Source of the DNA: Acidobacteriaceae bacterium
Lineage (GTDB): Bacteria > Acidobacteriota > Terriglobia > Terriglobales > Acidobacteriaceae
Direction of reading: 5' to 3'
Assembly: GCA_003132445.1 (NCBI GenBank)
Contig: PKXU01000136.1
Coordinates: forward strand, 84,576 to 148,575
Length of the DNA: 64,000 bases
Shown piece by piece: positions 8,829 to 19,371 of this stretch (position 1 is the first letter of the stretch; each line of letters opens with the position of its first letter). The notes beneath the pieces are model-generated. The model had not been told where the DNA came from, did not search any database, and saw only the letters and a list, made by a program, of their open reading frames with translations. The position numbers and the translations under genes were made by a program.

Positions 8829-11800
8829 GTGAACCGATTCCACGTGGTTCTACGTCTACTGGTGTGTTTCGTTCTTTTTCTCGCCGGAACCGCAAGCTGG
8901 CCGCAGGTTCCCGAAAATACTTATCAGGATTTGCACTGGCGCATGATTGGCCCGTTTCGTGGCGGCCGCACTCGAGCCGCGGCTGGTGTGCCCAGCCAGC
9001 CCAACGTGTTTTACATCGGTCAGGTGAATGGGGGAGTTTGGAAATCAGACGATTATGGCCGTACCTGGAATCCGATCTTCGATCACGAATCCACGCAATC
9101 CATCGGCGCCATCGCCGTCGCTCCTTCCGATCCCAACATCATTTATGTGAGCAGCGGCGAAGGATTGCATCGTCCCGATCTTTCCGTTGGCAACGGCATT
9201 TACAAATCCGCCGACGCCGGCAAGACATGGACTCATCTTGGACTGCGGGACGGGCAACAAATTCCCTCACTTGCCGTCGATCCGCGCGACCCGAATCGAG
9301 TTTTCGCGGCAGTGCTCGGCCATCCTTACGGGTCCAGCGAAGAGCGAGGAATCTATCGTTCGACCGACGGCGGTCAAAACTGGAAACGAGTTATTTCGAA
9401 GGACGAAAACACGGGCGGCTCCGATGTTGAGATCGATTCCTCCAATCCCGACGTGGTTTATGCCTCGATGTGGGAGGTGCGCGAGGGTCCGTGGGAAGAT
9501 GGCAATGAATTCAATGGTTCCGGAGGCGGCCTTTTTAAATCGACCGACGGCGGCAGCACCTGGCATCCGTTGGCGAACGGACTGCCCAAAGATCTGTCGC
9601 AAATTTACGTTGCCATTGCACCCAACGATTCACGCCGTCTTTACGCGACGCTTTCCACCGCCTCGGGAAAGCTGGGCGTGTACCGCTCGGACGACGCCGG
9701 AGACTCGTGGGCGCAGATCACAAATGATCCTCGCCCATCGGGACGCATCGGCGGCGGCGATCTCCCCATTCCTAAAGTTGATCCGAAAAACCCTGACTTG
9801 CTCTACGTGGTCAGCACGGTCACCATGCGCTCGGCCGACGGTGGCAAGACCTGGTCGGGATTCCGCGGCGCGCCCGGCGGCGACGACTATCAAAATCTTT
9901 GGATCAATCCCAATAACGGCAACATTATTCTGATCGTCAGTGACCAGGGCGCAATCATTACCGTGAATCAGGGCGCGAGTTGGAGTTCCTGGTACAACCA
10001 GCCCACAGCACAGTTTTATCACGCCATTACTACGAATACGTTTCCGTATCAGGTATGCGGCGGACAACAAGAAAGTGGTTCGGCCTGCACGCTGAGTCGC
10101 GGCAACGATGGCGCCATTACCTTCCGAGACTGGCATCCCGTGGGCGTGATCGAGTACGGCTACGTCGCGCCTGATCCGCTCGATCCTGACGTGATCTACG
10201 GGGGCGGCAGAACCGAAGTTTCCAAGTTCCACTTTTCTACGGGGCAAGTGCAAAACGTCACACCGATTCCACTGCGCAATCCGAAATACCGCACCGACCG
10301 CACTGAGCCGCTGATGTTCTCGCCGGTGGACCCGCACGTTTTATATTTCGCCACCAATGTGCTCTTCAAAACTACCGATGGCGGCAATTCCTGGCAACCG
10401 ATCAGCCCAGACTTAACGCGCGAGAATCCGGGCGTGCCCGAAAGCGTCGGAACGCTGGTTCCCAAGGGCGCCGATAAACTACGCGGCGTAATTTACGCGC
10501 TCGCACCGTCTTTCAAAACTCTCGACACGCTTTGGGCCGGTACCGACGACGGCCAATTGTGGATTACGCGCAGCGGCGGAAAGGATTGGTCGAACATCAC
10601 GCCCAAAGAACTCACTGCCTGGAGCAAGGTCACGCAAATCTCGGCGTCGCACTTCGACGAACAGACCGCCTACGCTTCCGTCAGCCGATTCCGTATCAAC
10701 GACATGCATCCTTACATTTACCGCACGCACGATGGTGGAAAGAATTGGATGCTGATCACTGCCGGCCTGCCTGAATTTGGCCCGGTCGATACGGTACGCG
10801 AAGATCCGGTGCGCAAGGGATTGTTGTTCGCAGGTACGGAAAATGCTGTCTGGGTTTCGTTCGACGACGGCGACCACTGGCAGTCGCTGCAACTGAATCT
10901 GCCGCATACTTCCATGCGCGATTTGTGGATTCATGAAAACGATTTGATCGTGGCCACGCATGGCCGTTCATTCTGGATTCTCGACGACATCGTGCTGTTG
11001 CGCGAAACTGCGGCGACGATCGCAAACGGGGTACATTTATTTGCCCCCGCACCTGCTTACCGTGTGCAGCGCGATACCTACACTGACACACCGCTTCCGC
11101 CCGACGAGCCCGCGGCCGCCAATCCGCCCGATGGAGCCATCGTTGACTATTATTTGCCCGCATCAGCTTCTACCGTGACGCTAGAAATTCTGGATGGGCA
11201 CGGACATTTGATACGCCGTTTTTCCAACACCGACAAACCCGACATTACCCAGGAAGAACTGCAGAAGCAGCTGATCCCGCTGTATTGGGTTCGCGAGCCA
11301 CGCCATCTTTCGACCGAGGCTGGAATGCACCGTTGGATCTGGGATTTGCATTATCCGGCGCCAGTCTCTCCGCGCCACGACTATCCCATCTCCGCAATTC
11401 CGCACGATACGCCTCGTTACCCTCTAGGACCGACGGTATTACCTGGAACCTATTCAGTCCGCCTTTCGGTCGACGGAAAAACTTCTACCGCCGCGCTGAT
11501 CATCAAGATGGACCCGCGAGTCAAAACTTCAGCGGCAGGTCTCGATAAGAAATTTCAGGCGGAAACGCGCATGGCTGCCATCATGAATGCAACTGGAGAA
11601 GCCTTGCGTCAAGGCGGATCGATTCGCGCTCAACTCGAAAAGCTCAGCGCGCAAGCGAATACCTCAACTAAAGAGCCGATGGAAGCCTTCGAGAAAAAAT
11701 TAAATGCTCTGTTAGGCGCTGCTGGCGGATTTTTCGCGCCGGTGTCTCAAGATGTCACGCTCGGCCGCGTCAACGGGCAAGCCGGCACGCTCTACTCGGA

Positions 11801-12011
11801 AGTGTGGCAGGCAGATGCCGAACCAACCTCTACCCAAGTGGAAGCGATGTCGGCGACGCAGCGGGAAAGCGCCGATGTTATGAAGCGTTGGAATGACTTC
11901 AAGAACACGGATTTGCCCGCATTCAACGGTGCGATGCGGGAAGCGAACATCCCTGAGCTCCATTTGGAAACGGACATATATCAGGAAGAACCGCAGGCAG
12001 ACGAAGAATAA
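8829..12011 (+). CDS. Secreted BNR/VPS10-like beta-propeller protein (glycosyl hydrolase-like)
   Basis: N-terminal signal peptide and repeated S-x-D-x-G-x-T-W motifs (KSDDYGRTW, KSADAGKTW, RSTDGGQNW, KSTDGGSTW, RSADGGKTW). Confidence 0.85.
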   Translation: MNRFHVVLRLLVCFVLFLAGTASWPQVPENTYQDLHWRMIGPFRGGRTRAAAGVPSQPNVFYIGQVNGGVWKSDDYGRTWNPIFDHESTQSIGAIAVAPSDPNIIYVSSGEGLHRPDLSVGNGIYKSADAGKTWTHLGLRDGQQIPSLAVDPRDPNRVFAAVLGHPYGSSEERGIYRSTDGGQNWKRVISKDENTGGSDVEIDSSNPDVVYASMWEVREGPWEDGNEFNGSGGGLFKSTDGGSTWHPLANGLPKDLSQIYVAIAPNDSRRLYATLSTASGKLGVYRSDDAGDSWAQITNDPRPSGRIGGGDLPIPKVDPKNPDLLYVVSTVTMRSADGGKTWSGFRGAPGGDDYQNLWINPNNGNIILIVSDQGAIITVNQGASWSSWYNQPTAQFYHAITTNTFPYQVCGGQQESGSACTLSRGNDGAITFRDWHPVGVIEYGYVAPDPLDPDVIYGGGRTEVSKFHFSTGQVQNVTPIPLRNPKYRTDRTEPLMFSPVDPHVLYFATNVLFKTTDGGNSWQPISPDLTRENPGVPESVGTLVPKGADKLRGVIYALAPSFKTLDTLWAGTDDGQLWITRSGGKDWSNITPKELTAWSKVTQISASHFDEQTAYASVSRFRINDMHPYIYRTHDGGKNWMLITAGLPEFGPVDTVREDPVRKGLLFAGTENAVWVSFDDGDHWQSLQLNLPHTSMRDLWIHENDLIVATHGRSFWILDDIVLLRETAATIANGVHLFAPAPAYRVQRDTYTDTPLPPDEPAAANPPDGAIVDYYLPASASTVTLEILDGHGHLIRRFSNTDKPDITQEELQKQLIPLYWVREPRHLSTEAGMHRWIWDLHYPAPVSPRHDYPISAIPHDTPRYPLGPTVLPGTYSVRLSVDGKTSTAALIIKMDPRVKTSAAGLDKKFQAETRMAAIMNATGEALRQGGSIRAQLEKLSAQANTSTKEPMEAFEKKLNALLGAAGGFFAPVSQDVTLGRVNGQAGTLYSEVWQADAEPTSTQVEAMSATQRESADVMKRWNDFKNTDLPAFNGAMREANIPELHLETDIYQEEPQADEE

Positions 12012-12048
12012 GGTCGATGCGGCTAATTGATCGCTTTAGCGAAACAAA

Positions 12049-14670
12049 TCACAGGGCCTCGACTGCTTTCTGTACCTCCGCCGCAATCTGCTGAGGGTCG
12101 GTGCCCTGCGAAAACTTCATCGCCTCGCCAATCCGGACAGTGATCGTCCAGGGCTTCGCGAATTTCCTGCCGGCTTTCTTCACTTCAAATAATCCGTCAA
12201 TTCGCATGGGCAGAACCGGAATGCCTAGATTTTCTGCCAGCAGCCCAATCCCGGCGCGGAATGGATTCATTTTTCCGTCGGTGGTGTATCGACCCTCTGG
12301 AAACACGAGTACGTTGTAGCCGCGATCGACCGCCTCGCCGGCATAGGCGAAACTGCGCCGGAAGCCTGCTTCGCGTGGCAGGGGAAATAAATTCAACAAT
12401 GACACTCCCAAAATCCACTTCACGCGATCGTAAATCCGTCCTAGAAATCCGCGCTCCGGTGCAGGCGTACGCAGCGCTTCCAGCGCCTCTCCGCGAGTCG
12501 CGATGGCGAGCCGATGCCGAAAACGAGCCGGCAGCGCCGTCAAAATAAATCCCGGATCAACATCTCCAATATGATTCGAAACCACCAGAAGTGGCCCCTT
12601 CATCTCACGCAAATGTTCGCGCCCTTCGATTCGCGGCCGCCCCAGGAGCAGAATCGCAGGACGCATCAGCAAATAGTGCGCCAGCAGCCGAGCCCAGGTC
12701 ACCGGCCAGCGCAAGGTCCAGTTGGGATAGTGATATCCCGGGCCCGACGCTTCGTTTCCACGCAGCATTCGTTCCAGATCTCCCACCGTGCGCACAGCGC
12801 CAAAGCGGCTCTCGCTCAGGTCTACCTGATAGCGGTCTTCCAGCGTGCTTAACAATTCCACGCGATCGAGCGAATTCAGTCCCAGGTCAGAGTCGAGAGA
12901 CGCGTCTTCACTGAATCCCGTCGTCGATCGACCAGTAACCCGCGCAATCAACTCAGCGAGCGGCGTCTTCGCGCCAGTTTCGCCGGGCTGCCCCAGCAAC
13001 TGCTTCTGCGCGACTTCTGCGATCACGTTTCGCCGCGGCTTCTGCGTGTTTGTCCGGGGAAAATCCTCCTGCGGCCACAGAATCCAGATACGCATTCGTT
13101 GATATTCGGCCAACGATTGATTCGCCCGCTTGACCACCTCTTCCAGCTTTACATTTTCCCGGCGGCCATCGCCCCACAGAATCAACACCGCGCACGGCTC
13201 CGCATTCCCGTCGCGCTCAATTCCAACCACCACACAATCCTTCACCTTCGGTTGCTTACGCAACGCCGCCTCAAGATCGTCGGGGTAAATATTCATACCC
13301 CCCGGCGTGACGATCACTTCTTTCTTGCGTCCCTTGAAATAAAGATTGCCGCCTTCATCGAGCGCACCAATATCGCCCGTTCGATACCATCCCTGCGCGT
13401 CCGAGACCTGGTGCGAACCCTGTTCATCCCAGTATCCAGACGCCACCCCTCCGCCGCGAACCAGAATCTCGCCGTCTTCCGCGAGTTTTACTTCGCGCCC
13501 CGGCAATACTTTCCCAATCGATCCCTTGCCCAAGCGAAACGGATGGTTCACGCTGACCAGCGACGTCGTCTCTGTAAGTCCGTATCCCTGGATCACCGCG
13601 TATCCCAGCCGGTCCCAGAATTCCTCCGTTACGTTATCCAGAGCGGCACCGCCTGAAATGAAGGCCCAGAACTTCCAGCCAAACTGTCGGCGAATCGCGC
13701 GAAACCTCCACCAGCGCCGCAGAAAGTGTTGCCCTCGAGCCACCCGAAACCGCTGCTGAAATTTTTCGCTTTCGCCGCGGTCTTCTAAATCGCGTTCGAT
13801 TTTGTGCTTTAACGATTGCAGCATCCGCGGCACACTCACCAACACCGAGACGCGCTCGCGGCGGATCGTGTTCACCACTTCGGAGGGTTTCAGCTCGTCT
13901 TGAAAAATTACCGTACCGCCGAGCAGTGGCGGAAGAAACATTCCCAGGAACTGGCCAAACACGTGGCTAAGCGGCAGCAAGTTAAAAAAGCGCATCGGAT
14001 GCACCCAGCGCTCATACTTCAGATAAGCGCGCATTTCGTGCTGCAGAGGATCGATGTTCGACAGAACGTTCCCGTGAGTGATGATCACGCCTTTCGGCTC
14101 GGCCGTCGTGCCCGACGTGAAAACAATCTGGAGTGCGTCGCCCCGCCCTACTACCACCTTCGGCGGCGCATCGGATGTCGGCTCGCCCGTCTGGCCGAGA
14201 TTTTCCAGACTGACAGTCACCGCTTCGAATTTCTGCGCGACGCACTCTGTCGCATGACGCCGGGAAGCAACCAGCAACCTGGCGGAAACTTGCTGTGAGA
14301 CTCGCATGGCAAAATCGAGCGAGGCACCGTCGTCCATGGGCACAACAATCACACCGCACAGAGCGCATCCGAAAAAAGCCGCGACCCATTGGGCCGAGTT
14401 CTCGCCCCACAGCGTTACCCGTTCGCCCTTGGAGATACCCCGCGTTTCCAGATTGTGGGCAAAGGCGAAGGCCATCTTCAGTATCTGTTGATAAGTAAAC
14501 GATTCGGTACGGTATCCGCGACGCTGCCGGTAGGCGCACTCGTCGTCATGCGCTTGAAAAGTTTCCAGAAAGAATTCTGCGATTGATTCAGCCATGAAGT
14601 GAAGGCGTGAAGAAACAACCGGCTCTGTGCCTCTAGGCAAGTTTAGTAGCAGAAGGGAAGAAGCGCACAT
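12049..14670 (-). CDS. AMP-dependent acyl synthetase / acyl carrier domain / PlsC-type acyltransferase fusion
   Basis: Adenylation motif IVFTSGTTAEPKGVI, YRTGDIG; carrier motif DLGLNSLDRVELL; acyltransferase SNHIGDVDPG and FPEGRYTTDG. An internal start (MAESIAEFF) is possible. Confidence 0.88.
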   Translation of the reverse strand: MCASSLLLLNLPRGTEPVVSSRLHFMAESIAEFFLETFQAHDDECAYRQRRGYRTESFTYQQILKMAFAFAHNLETRGISKGERVTLWGENSAQWVAAFFGCALCGVIVVPMDDGASLDFAMRVSQQVSARLLVASRRHATECVAQKFEAVTVSLENLGQTGEPTSDAPPKVVVGRGDALQIVFTSGTTAEPKGVIITHGNVLSNIDPLQHEMRAYLKYERWVHPMRFFNLLPLSHVFGQFLGMFLPPLLGGTVIFQDELKPSEVVNTIRRERVSVLVSVPRMLQSLKHKIERDLEDRGESEKFQQRFRVARGQHFLRRWWRFRAIRRQFGWKFWAFISGGAALDNVTEEFWDRLGYAVIQGYGLTETTSLVSVNHPFRLGKGSIGKVLPGREVKLAEDGEILVRGGGVASGYWDEQGSHQVSDAQGWYRTGDIGALDEGGNLYFKGRKKEVIVTPGGMNIYPDDLEAALRKQPKVKDCVVVGIERDGNAEPCAVLILWGDGRRENVKLEEVVKRANQSLAEYQRMRIWILWPQEDFPRTNTQKPRRNVIAEVAQKQLLGQPGETGAKTPLAELIARVTGRSTTGFSEDASLDSDLGLNSLDRVELLSTLEDRYQVDLSESRFGAVRTVGDLERMLRGNEASGPGYHYPNWTLRWPVTWARLLAHYLLMRPAILLLGRPRIEGREHLREMKGPLLVVSNHIGDVDPGFILTALPARFRHRLAIATRGEALEALRTPAPERGFLGRIYDRVKWILGVSLLNLFPLPREAGFRRSFAYAGEAVDRGYNVLVFPEGRYTTDGKMNPFRAGIGLLAENLGIPVLPMRIDGLFEVKKAGRKFAKPWTITVRIGEAMKFSQGTDPQQIAAEVQKAVEAL

Positions 14671-14741
14671 CCGCCGTGCGGATCTTTAGAAGTTGTCAGG
14701 AGAAGTTATCAAGATTTTCGCAGAAACGGTATCACGGTGCG

Positions 14742-14858
14742 CTAGAACGGCGCATGGCGGTCACCATATTCTTTCGGATAAAGAAGCTTCTTGCCCTCAG
14801 TCGCACGGCGCAGCTTTTCGTCCGCCTCGGGCAGCGAAACGGTTCGAATCCAAGCCAT
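14742..14858 (-). pseudogene. 38-codon fragment resembling the N-terminus of a peroxidase-related/carboxymuconolactone decarboxylase-family protein
   Basis: MAWIRTVSLPEADEKLRRATEGKKLLYPKEYGDRHAPF then stop; MAWIRTV start recalled from that family. Confidence 0.4.
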
Positions 14859-15221
14859 AACAATATTGCTTCTCGTTCGCGGTTTTTCTAGAATCGGCCG
14901 AAATTACACCGCCCTTCCGGCACTTCCTATAGCGCATTGATACTATCGAGCACTCAACGGGAAATCGCCGACTCTAGGGTCTATCATTTCTCCTGCTGAT
15001 TCCCTTGGTAACCCATTCGTACACTCCCTTCTGGTAACCCTTGGTAACCATGCAGTTCATGACTTCCAGACGTACAATTGGCCTTGTCCGGTAGGTCCAT
15101 CTGCCAATTTGTGGGATGGCCTTCGGAGCATGCCGGTGGTACCTGTCGTAGCCTACCGGGGAAAGTTCCCGAACTTTCGGCGCTTGTGGCGCCAAGACTA
15201 GGGTCTGGAGTTCGCACTCTT

Positions 15222-18200
15222 ATGGCGTTGTTTGGGTTCAACAAGCAAAAGGCTCTTAACAATGCGGAGAAGTACGTCCAGCAGGGCAAAATCCAGAACG
15301 CCATTGCTGAGTACGAAAAGGTCCTCAAGAACGACGCCAAGGATCTGACGGTTACCAACACAGTGGGCGACCTTTATTCCCGCCTCGGCGAAACCGATAA
15401 AGCGACCGTGTGCTTCAAAACTGTGGGCGATGCCTATGCCAGCCAGGGTTTCACGGTTAAGGCCATCGCCATGTACAAGAAGATCTGCAAGCTGCAGAGC
15501 TCTTTGGAGAGCCTGCTGAAACTTGCCGAGCTTTACTCCCAGCAAGGTCTTTTCAATGACGCCCGCGCCCAGTATCTGCAAGTCGCGGAAGAATTCCTGA
15601 AGGCTGGCGAACTCGAGAATGCGGTTCGCATCTTCCAGAAGATTCTGGAAATGGATCCGGAAAACAGCAACATGCGGGTCCGCCTGGCGGAAGTGTATCT
15701 GCGACTTAGTAAAAAAACAGAGGCCTGGCAGATATTCTCCGCCGCAGCCGAAAGCCTGCGCTCCAAAGGATCGCTGAGCGGCGCCGAAGAAATTCTGCAG
15801 CGCATGCTGACTCTCGATCCCGGCAATACCTATGCCTTGCTCATGCAGGGCAAGAACATGATCGAGTCGGGCGACGCTGCCGGAGCGGTTGCGGTCCTGC
15901 AAAAAGTTACTGACATCGATTCCAATCCCGACGGATTGCGCGATCTGCTCAAAGCTTACTTGCAGACCGGCCAGCTCTCTGAAGCCGGAGCCGTGGCCAG
16001 CAAGCTGCTCTCCGTGCACAACGATCTGGGAGCGATTTCGAGCTTTGTCGACGCGCTCATGCATGCCGGCCAGTACGAAAACGCTCTGCAGGTTTTCGAC
16101 CAGCACGCGGAACGGCTGTTGGCGGAAAATTCCGACAAAGTTGTCGACAGCCTGCACGCCATCATTGGCCACGTTCGCGACAATCCGGACTCGTTGCAGA
16201 AATTACTCGACCTGTTTCACAAAGCCGGAGACACCACCCACGTCAGCGAAGTCATGGAACTGCTGGCTCATGCCAGTGTGCAGGCGGGTGACCTGGCGCG
16301 GGCTCGCGATCTTTACCAGAAGTTGGCCACCGTCGAACCGGCGAATCCGCTGCACATGCAGAATTACCAGCAGGTCGTGAGTCAACTGAGCGGCGACGCC
16401 TCCGGGAATAAATTAATAACGCCGGAAGAAGCCGTAGTGCTGGTTGAGGATCTGGAAGCCCAGGCGCCCTCCGTCCATCAGCACTATTCGGACGAGATTT
16501 CGCTTGCGGTTCGCTCTGCTCTCACCGATGCGGAGCTATTCATTTCGTATAACATGCCCGCCAAGGCATTGGGCCCGCTGGTTGGCGCTTTGCCCATGGC
16601 GCCCGACGATCTCCGCATTAATCAGCGACTGGCCGCGTTGCATACCCGCGCGGGCCGTTTCGCCGAGGCTGCAGTCTGCTGCCGAACGCTGCAGCGTGTC
16701 TACTCCGAGGCTGAATACCCGGAAGAAGCGACTCGATACGGCGAACTTGCAGAGCGATATGAGCAACGTTCCTCGATCGCGCCCCCTGCAGCGGATGCGA
16801 CTGGCGCACAAGTTCTGTCCGAGGTTGCTTCGTCCATATCCTCTACCGTTCAAAGTTCTGAGGATCACGATACCGACATTGGCCTGCCTGAGTTTTCCAT
16901 CGGAGAGCCTTCTGTCGACGAAGTTACGCTTGAGGAAGAAGCCCCAGAAGATGCTGCGGCTGCGGTTCCTGCAGCTTCGCCGTGGCCCACCGCGCCCAAA
17001 CAGGCCTCCGAAGTTACGGCCAAAGCTACGGCTGAATCAGAGTTTTCTGTCGTGGACGCGTCCTCTGCGCCCGCGGACGAGACAGATGCGTCATCCACTG
17101 AGATTGATCTCTCTTCGGAATGGGATGACGCCATCACCATTGAAACGGACACTCCGGGGACGGAACCGGCGGAAGTGGGAGATGCAGAGGCTCCCGCCGA
17201 TGAAGTTCCCGAATCCAGCAAAGTCGCCGAGACTGTCGACGAAATTCGTTTCTATGTGGCTCAGGGCATGCCCGCGCAAGCCATGGCGGCCCTCGCCAAG
17301 CTTCAAACTCTGACCAGCGATCAAGCCAAGCTCGATCAACTCCGCGCTGAAGTGGAAGCTGCCGCCGAACCGGCGGAGGAAGACTCTTCTACGCCAGCGG
17401 AACCCGTATTCGAAGAACTTACGGCCGGCGATATCCCGAGCATCGAGGTTTCTCTTGAGGAACCTCCTGTCGCCGAAGCTACAACTGAAACACCAGCCGC
17501 CGATGAACCCGCAATTGTTGCTGCCGTGCCGGCAGTCGAAGAGATTCCGGGCGTCGCCGAAGCTGTAGTTGAACCCGAGTCTGCGCCCGTGGTTCCTGAG
17601 ACCATACCGGGACCTGAACCGACCGTTCTAAAGGAATTTGTTTCCGATTTGGAAACGTCATTGGGCGATGGCTTCTTGCCTGAGACGGCAAAGTTAGTTC
17701 CCGCCGCGGCAACGCCGATACCCGCAGCCTTTGCTGTCTCCGCTTCAACTGCACACGCCGAGCCCGCAGCCGCAGCTGAAACCGCTGCACCGGTTCTTGG
17801 AGAGTTTGTCGCCGACATTGAAGCGTCTCTCGGAGAAGATTTCTTAAAAGCTGCGCCGGTTGCTCAAGCGGAGCCTTTAGCGCCCGCAAAAGCTGCGCCT
17901 AAGCCAGCCGCTCCGATTTCTGAGCCGGTATTCGCCAAGCCAGCTGCCGTTCACCCGGTCGCCGCCCAGCCAGCCGTCGCCGCAAGGGTCATTCCGCCTT
18001 TGGCAGCCAGTGCTGCCGCATCGGCCTCGCCGGTGCATCACGTCGCACCGCCCCCGGCAACGGCGCCAGTGCAGGAGCCGACTCCAGCCGCCGCTTGGCA
18101 AGCTCCAGCCGTTCATGCTCCTACGCCGCAGCCGCCGGTTTCCCATGCTCCGGCTGTTCATTCTTCGGCCATTCCTGCTGCGACAGTCCACACGGCGCCT

Positions 18201-18731
18201 GTTTCTGCCGCTTCAGCTCATATTTCCGCCGCTCATGTTTCGCCAGCGGCCCCCAAAGCGTCGCCGTTCGGCGACGACGCTGGGGTTGATCTCGCCGAAA
18301 TGTTTGGCGAACTTAAACACGATCTCGAAGCCGACGTCGCTTCTAGCGACGAGGATCCTGAAACTCATTACAACCTGGGCATCGCCTTCCGCGAAATGGG
18401 CTTGCTGGATGAAGCGATCGGAGAGCTGCAGAAGGCATGCCAGTCTTTCGATCACGGAAAGCCGTTTCCGCAGATCATGCAGACCTATACCTGGCTGGCG
18501 CAGTGCTTCCTGGAAAAAGGCGTACCCGAAGCCGCCGTTCGCTGGTATGACAAAGCTCTTAAGGTTTCCGGCATCGATAGCGAAACCCGCGTTGCGCTCC
18601 ACTACGAACTGGCTGCGGCCTACGAGGCCGCCGGCGACAAGCCTTCCGCCGTGCATCACTTCATGGATGTCTACGGCAGCAATATCGATTACCGCGACGT
18701 CGCCGAGCGCATCAAGGCCCTGAAGTCGTAG
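15222..18731 (+). CDS. Large TPR-repeat protein with Ala/Pro/Glu-rich low-complexity segment
   Basis: MALFGFNKQKALNNAEKYVQQGKIQNAIAEYEKVLKND...; many TPR units, low-complexity region ~16800-18250, TPR at C-terminus. Confidence 0.85.
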   Translation: MALFGFNKQKALNNAEKYVQQGKIQNAIAEYEKVLKNDAKDLTVTNTVGDLYSRLGETDKATVCFKTVGDAYASQGFTVKAIAMYKKICKLQSSLESLLKLAELYSQQGLFNDARAQYLQVAEEFLKAGELENAVRIFQKILEMDPENSNMRVRLAEVYLRLSKKTEAWQIFSAAAESLRSKGSLSGAEEILQRMLTLDPGNTYALLMQGKNMIESGDAAGAVAVLQKVTDIDSNPDGLRDLLKAYLQTGQLSEAGAVASKLLSVHNDLGAISSFVDALMHAGQYENALQVFDQHAERLLAENSDKVVDSLHAIIGHVRDNPDSLQKLLDLFHKAGDTTHVSEVMELLAHASVQAGDLARARDLYQKLATVEPANPLHMQNYQQVVSQLSGDASGNKLITPEEAVVLVEDLEAQAPSVHQHYSDEISLAVRSALTDAELFISYNMPAKALGPLVGALPMAPDDLRINQRLAALHTRAGRFAEAAVCCRTLQRVYSEAEYPEEATRYGELAERYEQRSSIAPPAADATGAQVLSEVASSISSTVQSSEDHDTDIGLPEFSIGEPSVDEVTLEEEAPEDAAAAVPAASPWPTAPKQASEVTAKATAESEFSVVDASSAPADETDASSTEIDLSSEWDDAITIETDTPGTEPAEVGDAEAPADEVPESSKVAETVDEIRFYVAQGMPAQAMAALAKLQTLTSDQAKLDQLRAEVEAAAEPAEEDSSTPAEPVFEELTAGDIPSIEVSLEEPPVAEATTETPAADEPAIVAAVPAVEEIPGVAEAVVEPESAPVVPETIPGPEPTVLKEFVSDLETSLGDGFLPETAKLVPAAATPIPAAFAVSASTAHAEPAAAAETAAPVLGEFVADIEASLGEDFLKAAPVAQAEPLAPAKAAPKPAAPISEPVFAKPAAVHPVAAQPAVAARVIPPLAASAAASASPVHHVAPPPATAPVQEPTPAAAWQAPAVHAPTPQPPVSHAPAVHSSAIPAATVHTAPVSAASAHISAAHVSPAAPKASPFGDDAGVDLAEMFGELKHDLEADVASSDEDPETHYNLGIAFREMGLLDEAIGELQKACQSFDHGKPFPQIMQTYTWLAQCFLEKGVPEAAVRWYDKALKVSGIDSETRVALHYELAAAYEAAGDKPSAVHHFMDVYGSNIDYRDVAERIKALKS

Positions 18732-18811
18732 AATAGCGCGATGGCTTTCCTCCCGAGTTTTCTCCCCTCGCGGTCCGGTGCGCGCTTTGGGGATATCTTT
18801 GCCGTCTCTCC

Positions 18812-19189
18812 ATGGAGCCGCCGATGACGGAGCGGACGCCGTTTTCAAGAGTACCCGGGAATCCACCGCGGCCAGCTCCCGCGCAGGAAACGCGCACGGC
18901 CCTTCTGGCTTCTTCCCTTGATTCCGAAGCCCAGAACCATGGTCCAGTCAAGGTGTGGATGCATCGCGCCTCGGTCTTTCTCTTTGTATTGGTAAGTGCC
19001 GTGGCAGGAGTTCTTCTCATCATTCTGCCCTGGACTCCGGAGTGGACGGACAATTATTTATTGCTTTCGTTTCCCGGTTTGCGCTCGATAGTTTCTAACG
19101 GTTTTTTCCGCGGCCTGTGCAGCGGCCTAGGCCTGCTCGATATCTGGATTGGGTTCTGGGAGGCGCTTCACTATCACGAGCAGCAATAA
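18812..19189 (+). CDS. Hypothetical small membrane protein
   Basis: Complete ORF with two hydrophobic segments (VFLFVLVSAVAGVLLIILPW). Confidence 0.6.
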   Translation: MEPPMTERTPFSRVPGNPPRPAPAQETRTALLASSLDSEAQNHGPVKVWMHRASVFLFVLVSAVAGVLLIILPWTPEWTDNYLLLSFPGLRSIVSNGFFRGLCSGLGLLDIWIGFWEALHYHEQQ

Positions 19190-19371
19190 TGAAAAGGTTC
19201 AGCGCATGCCAAGCCGGTTAACGGCGAAAGGGCGCCAGCGCAAGCCGAGGGGCAAGTTCCGGAGCGACGCTAACAGACGAGTAAAGCCGGAAAGGGCGCA
19301 CGAGGATTGGAAAGCACCCGTGCAATTACGGATGATCCAGAACGCGACTTCTTCCATGACTAATCACTTCT

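Noticed and set aside
14835-14855. tRNA-like T-loop sequence GGTTCGAATCC
   Set aside because: No acceptor stem, D-arm or anticodon arm could be assembled around it; it lies in the MAWIRT fragment read on the other strand.
15198-16172. 324-aa minus-strand ORF opposite the TPR gene
   Set aside because: Antisense shadow; plus strand carries clear TPR units.
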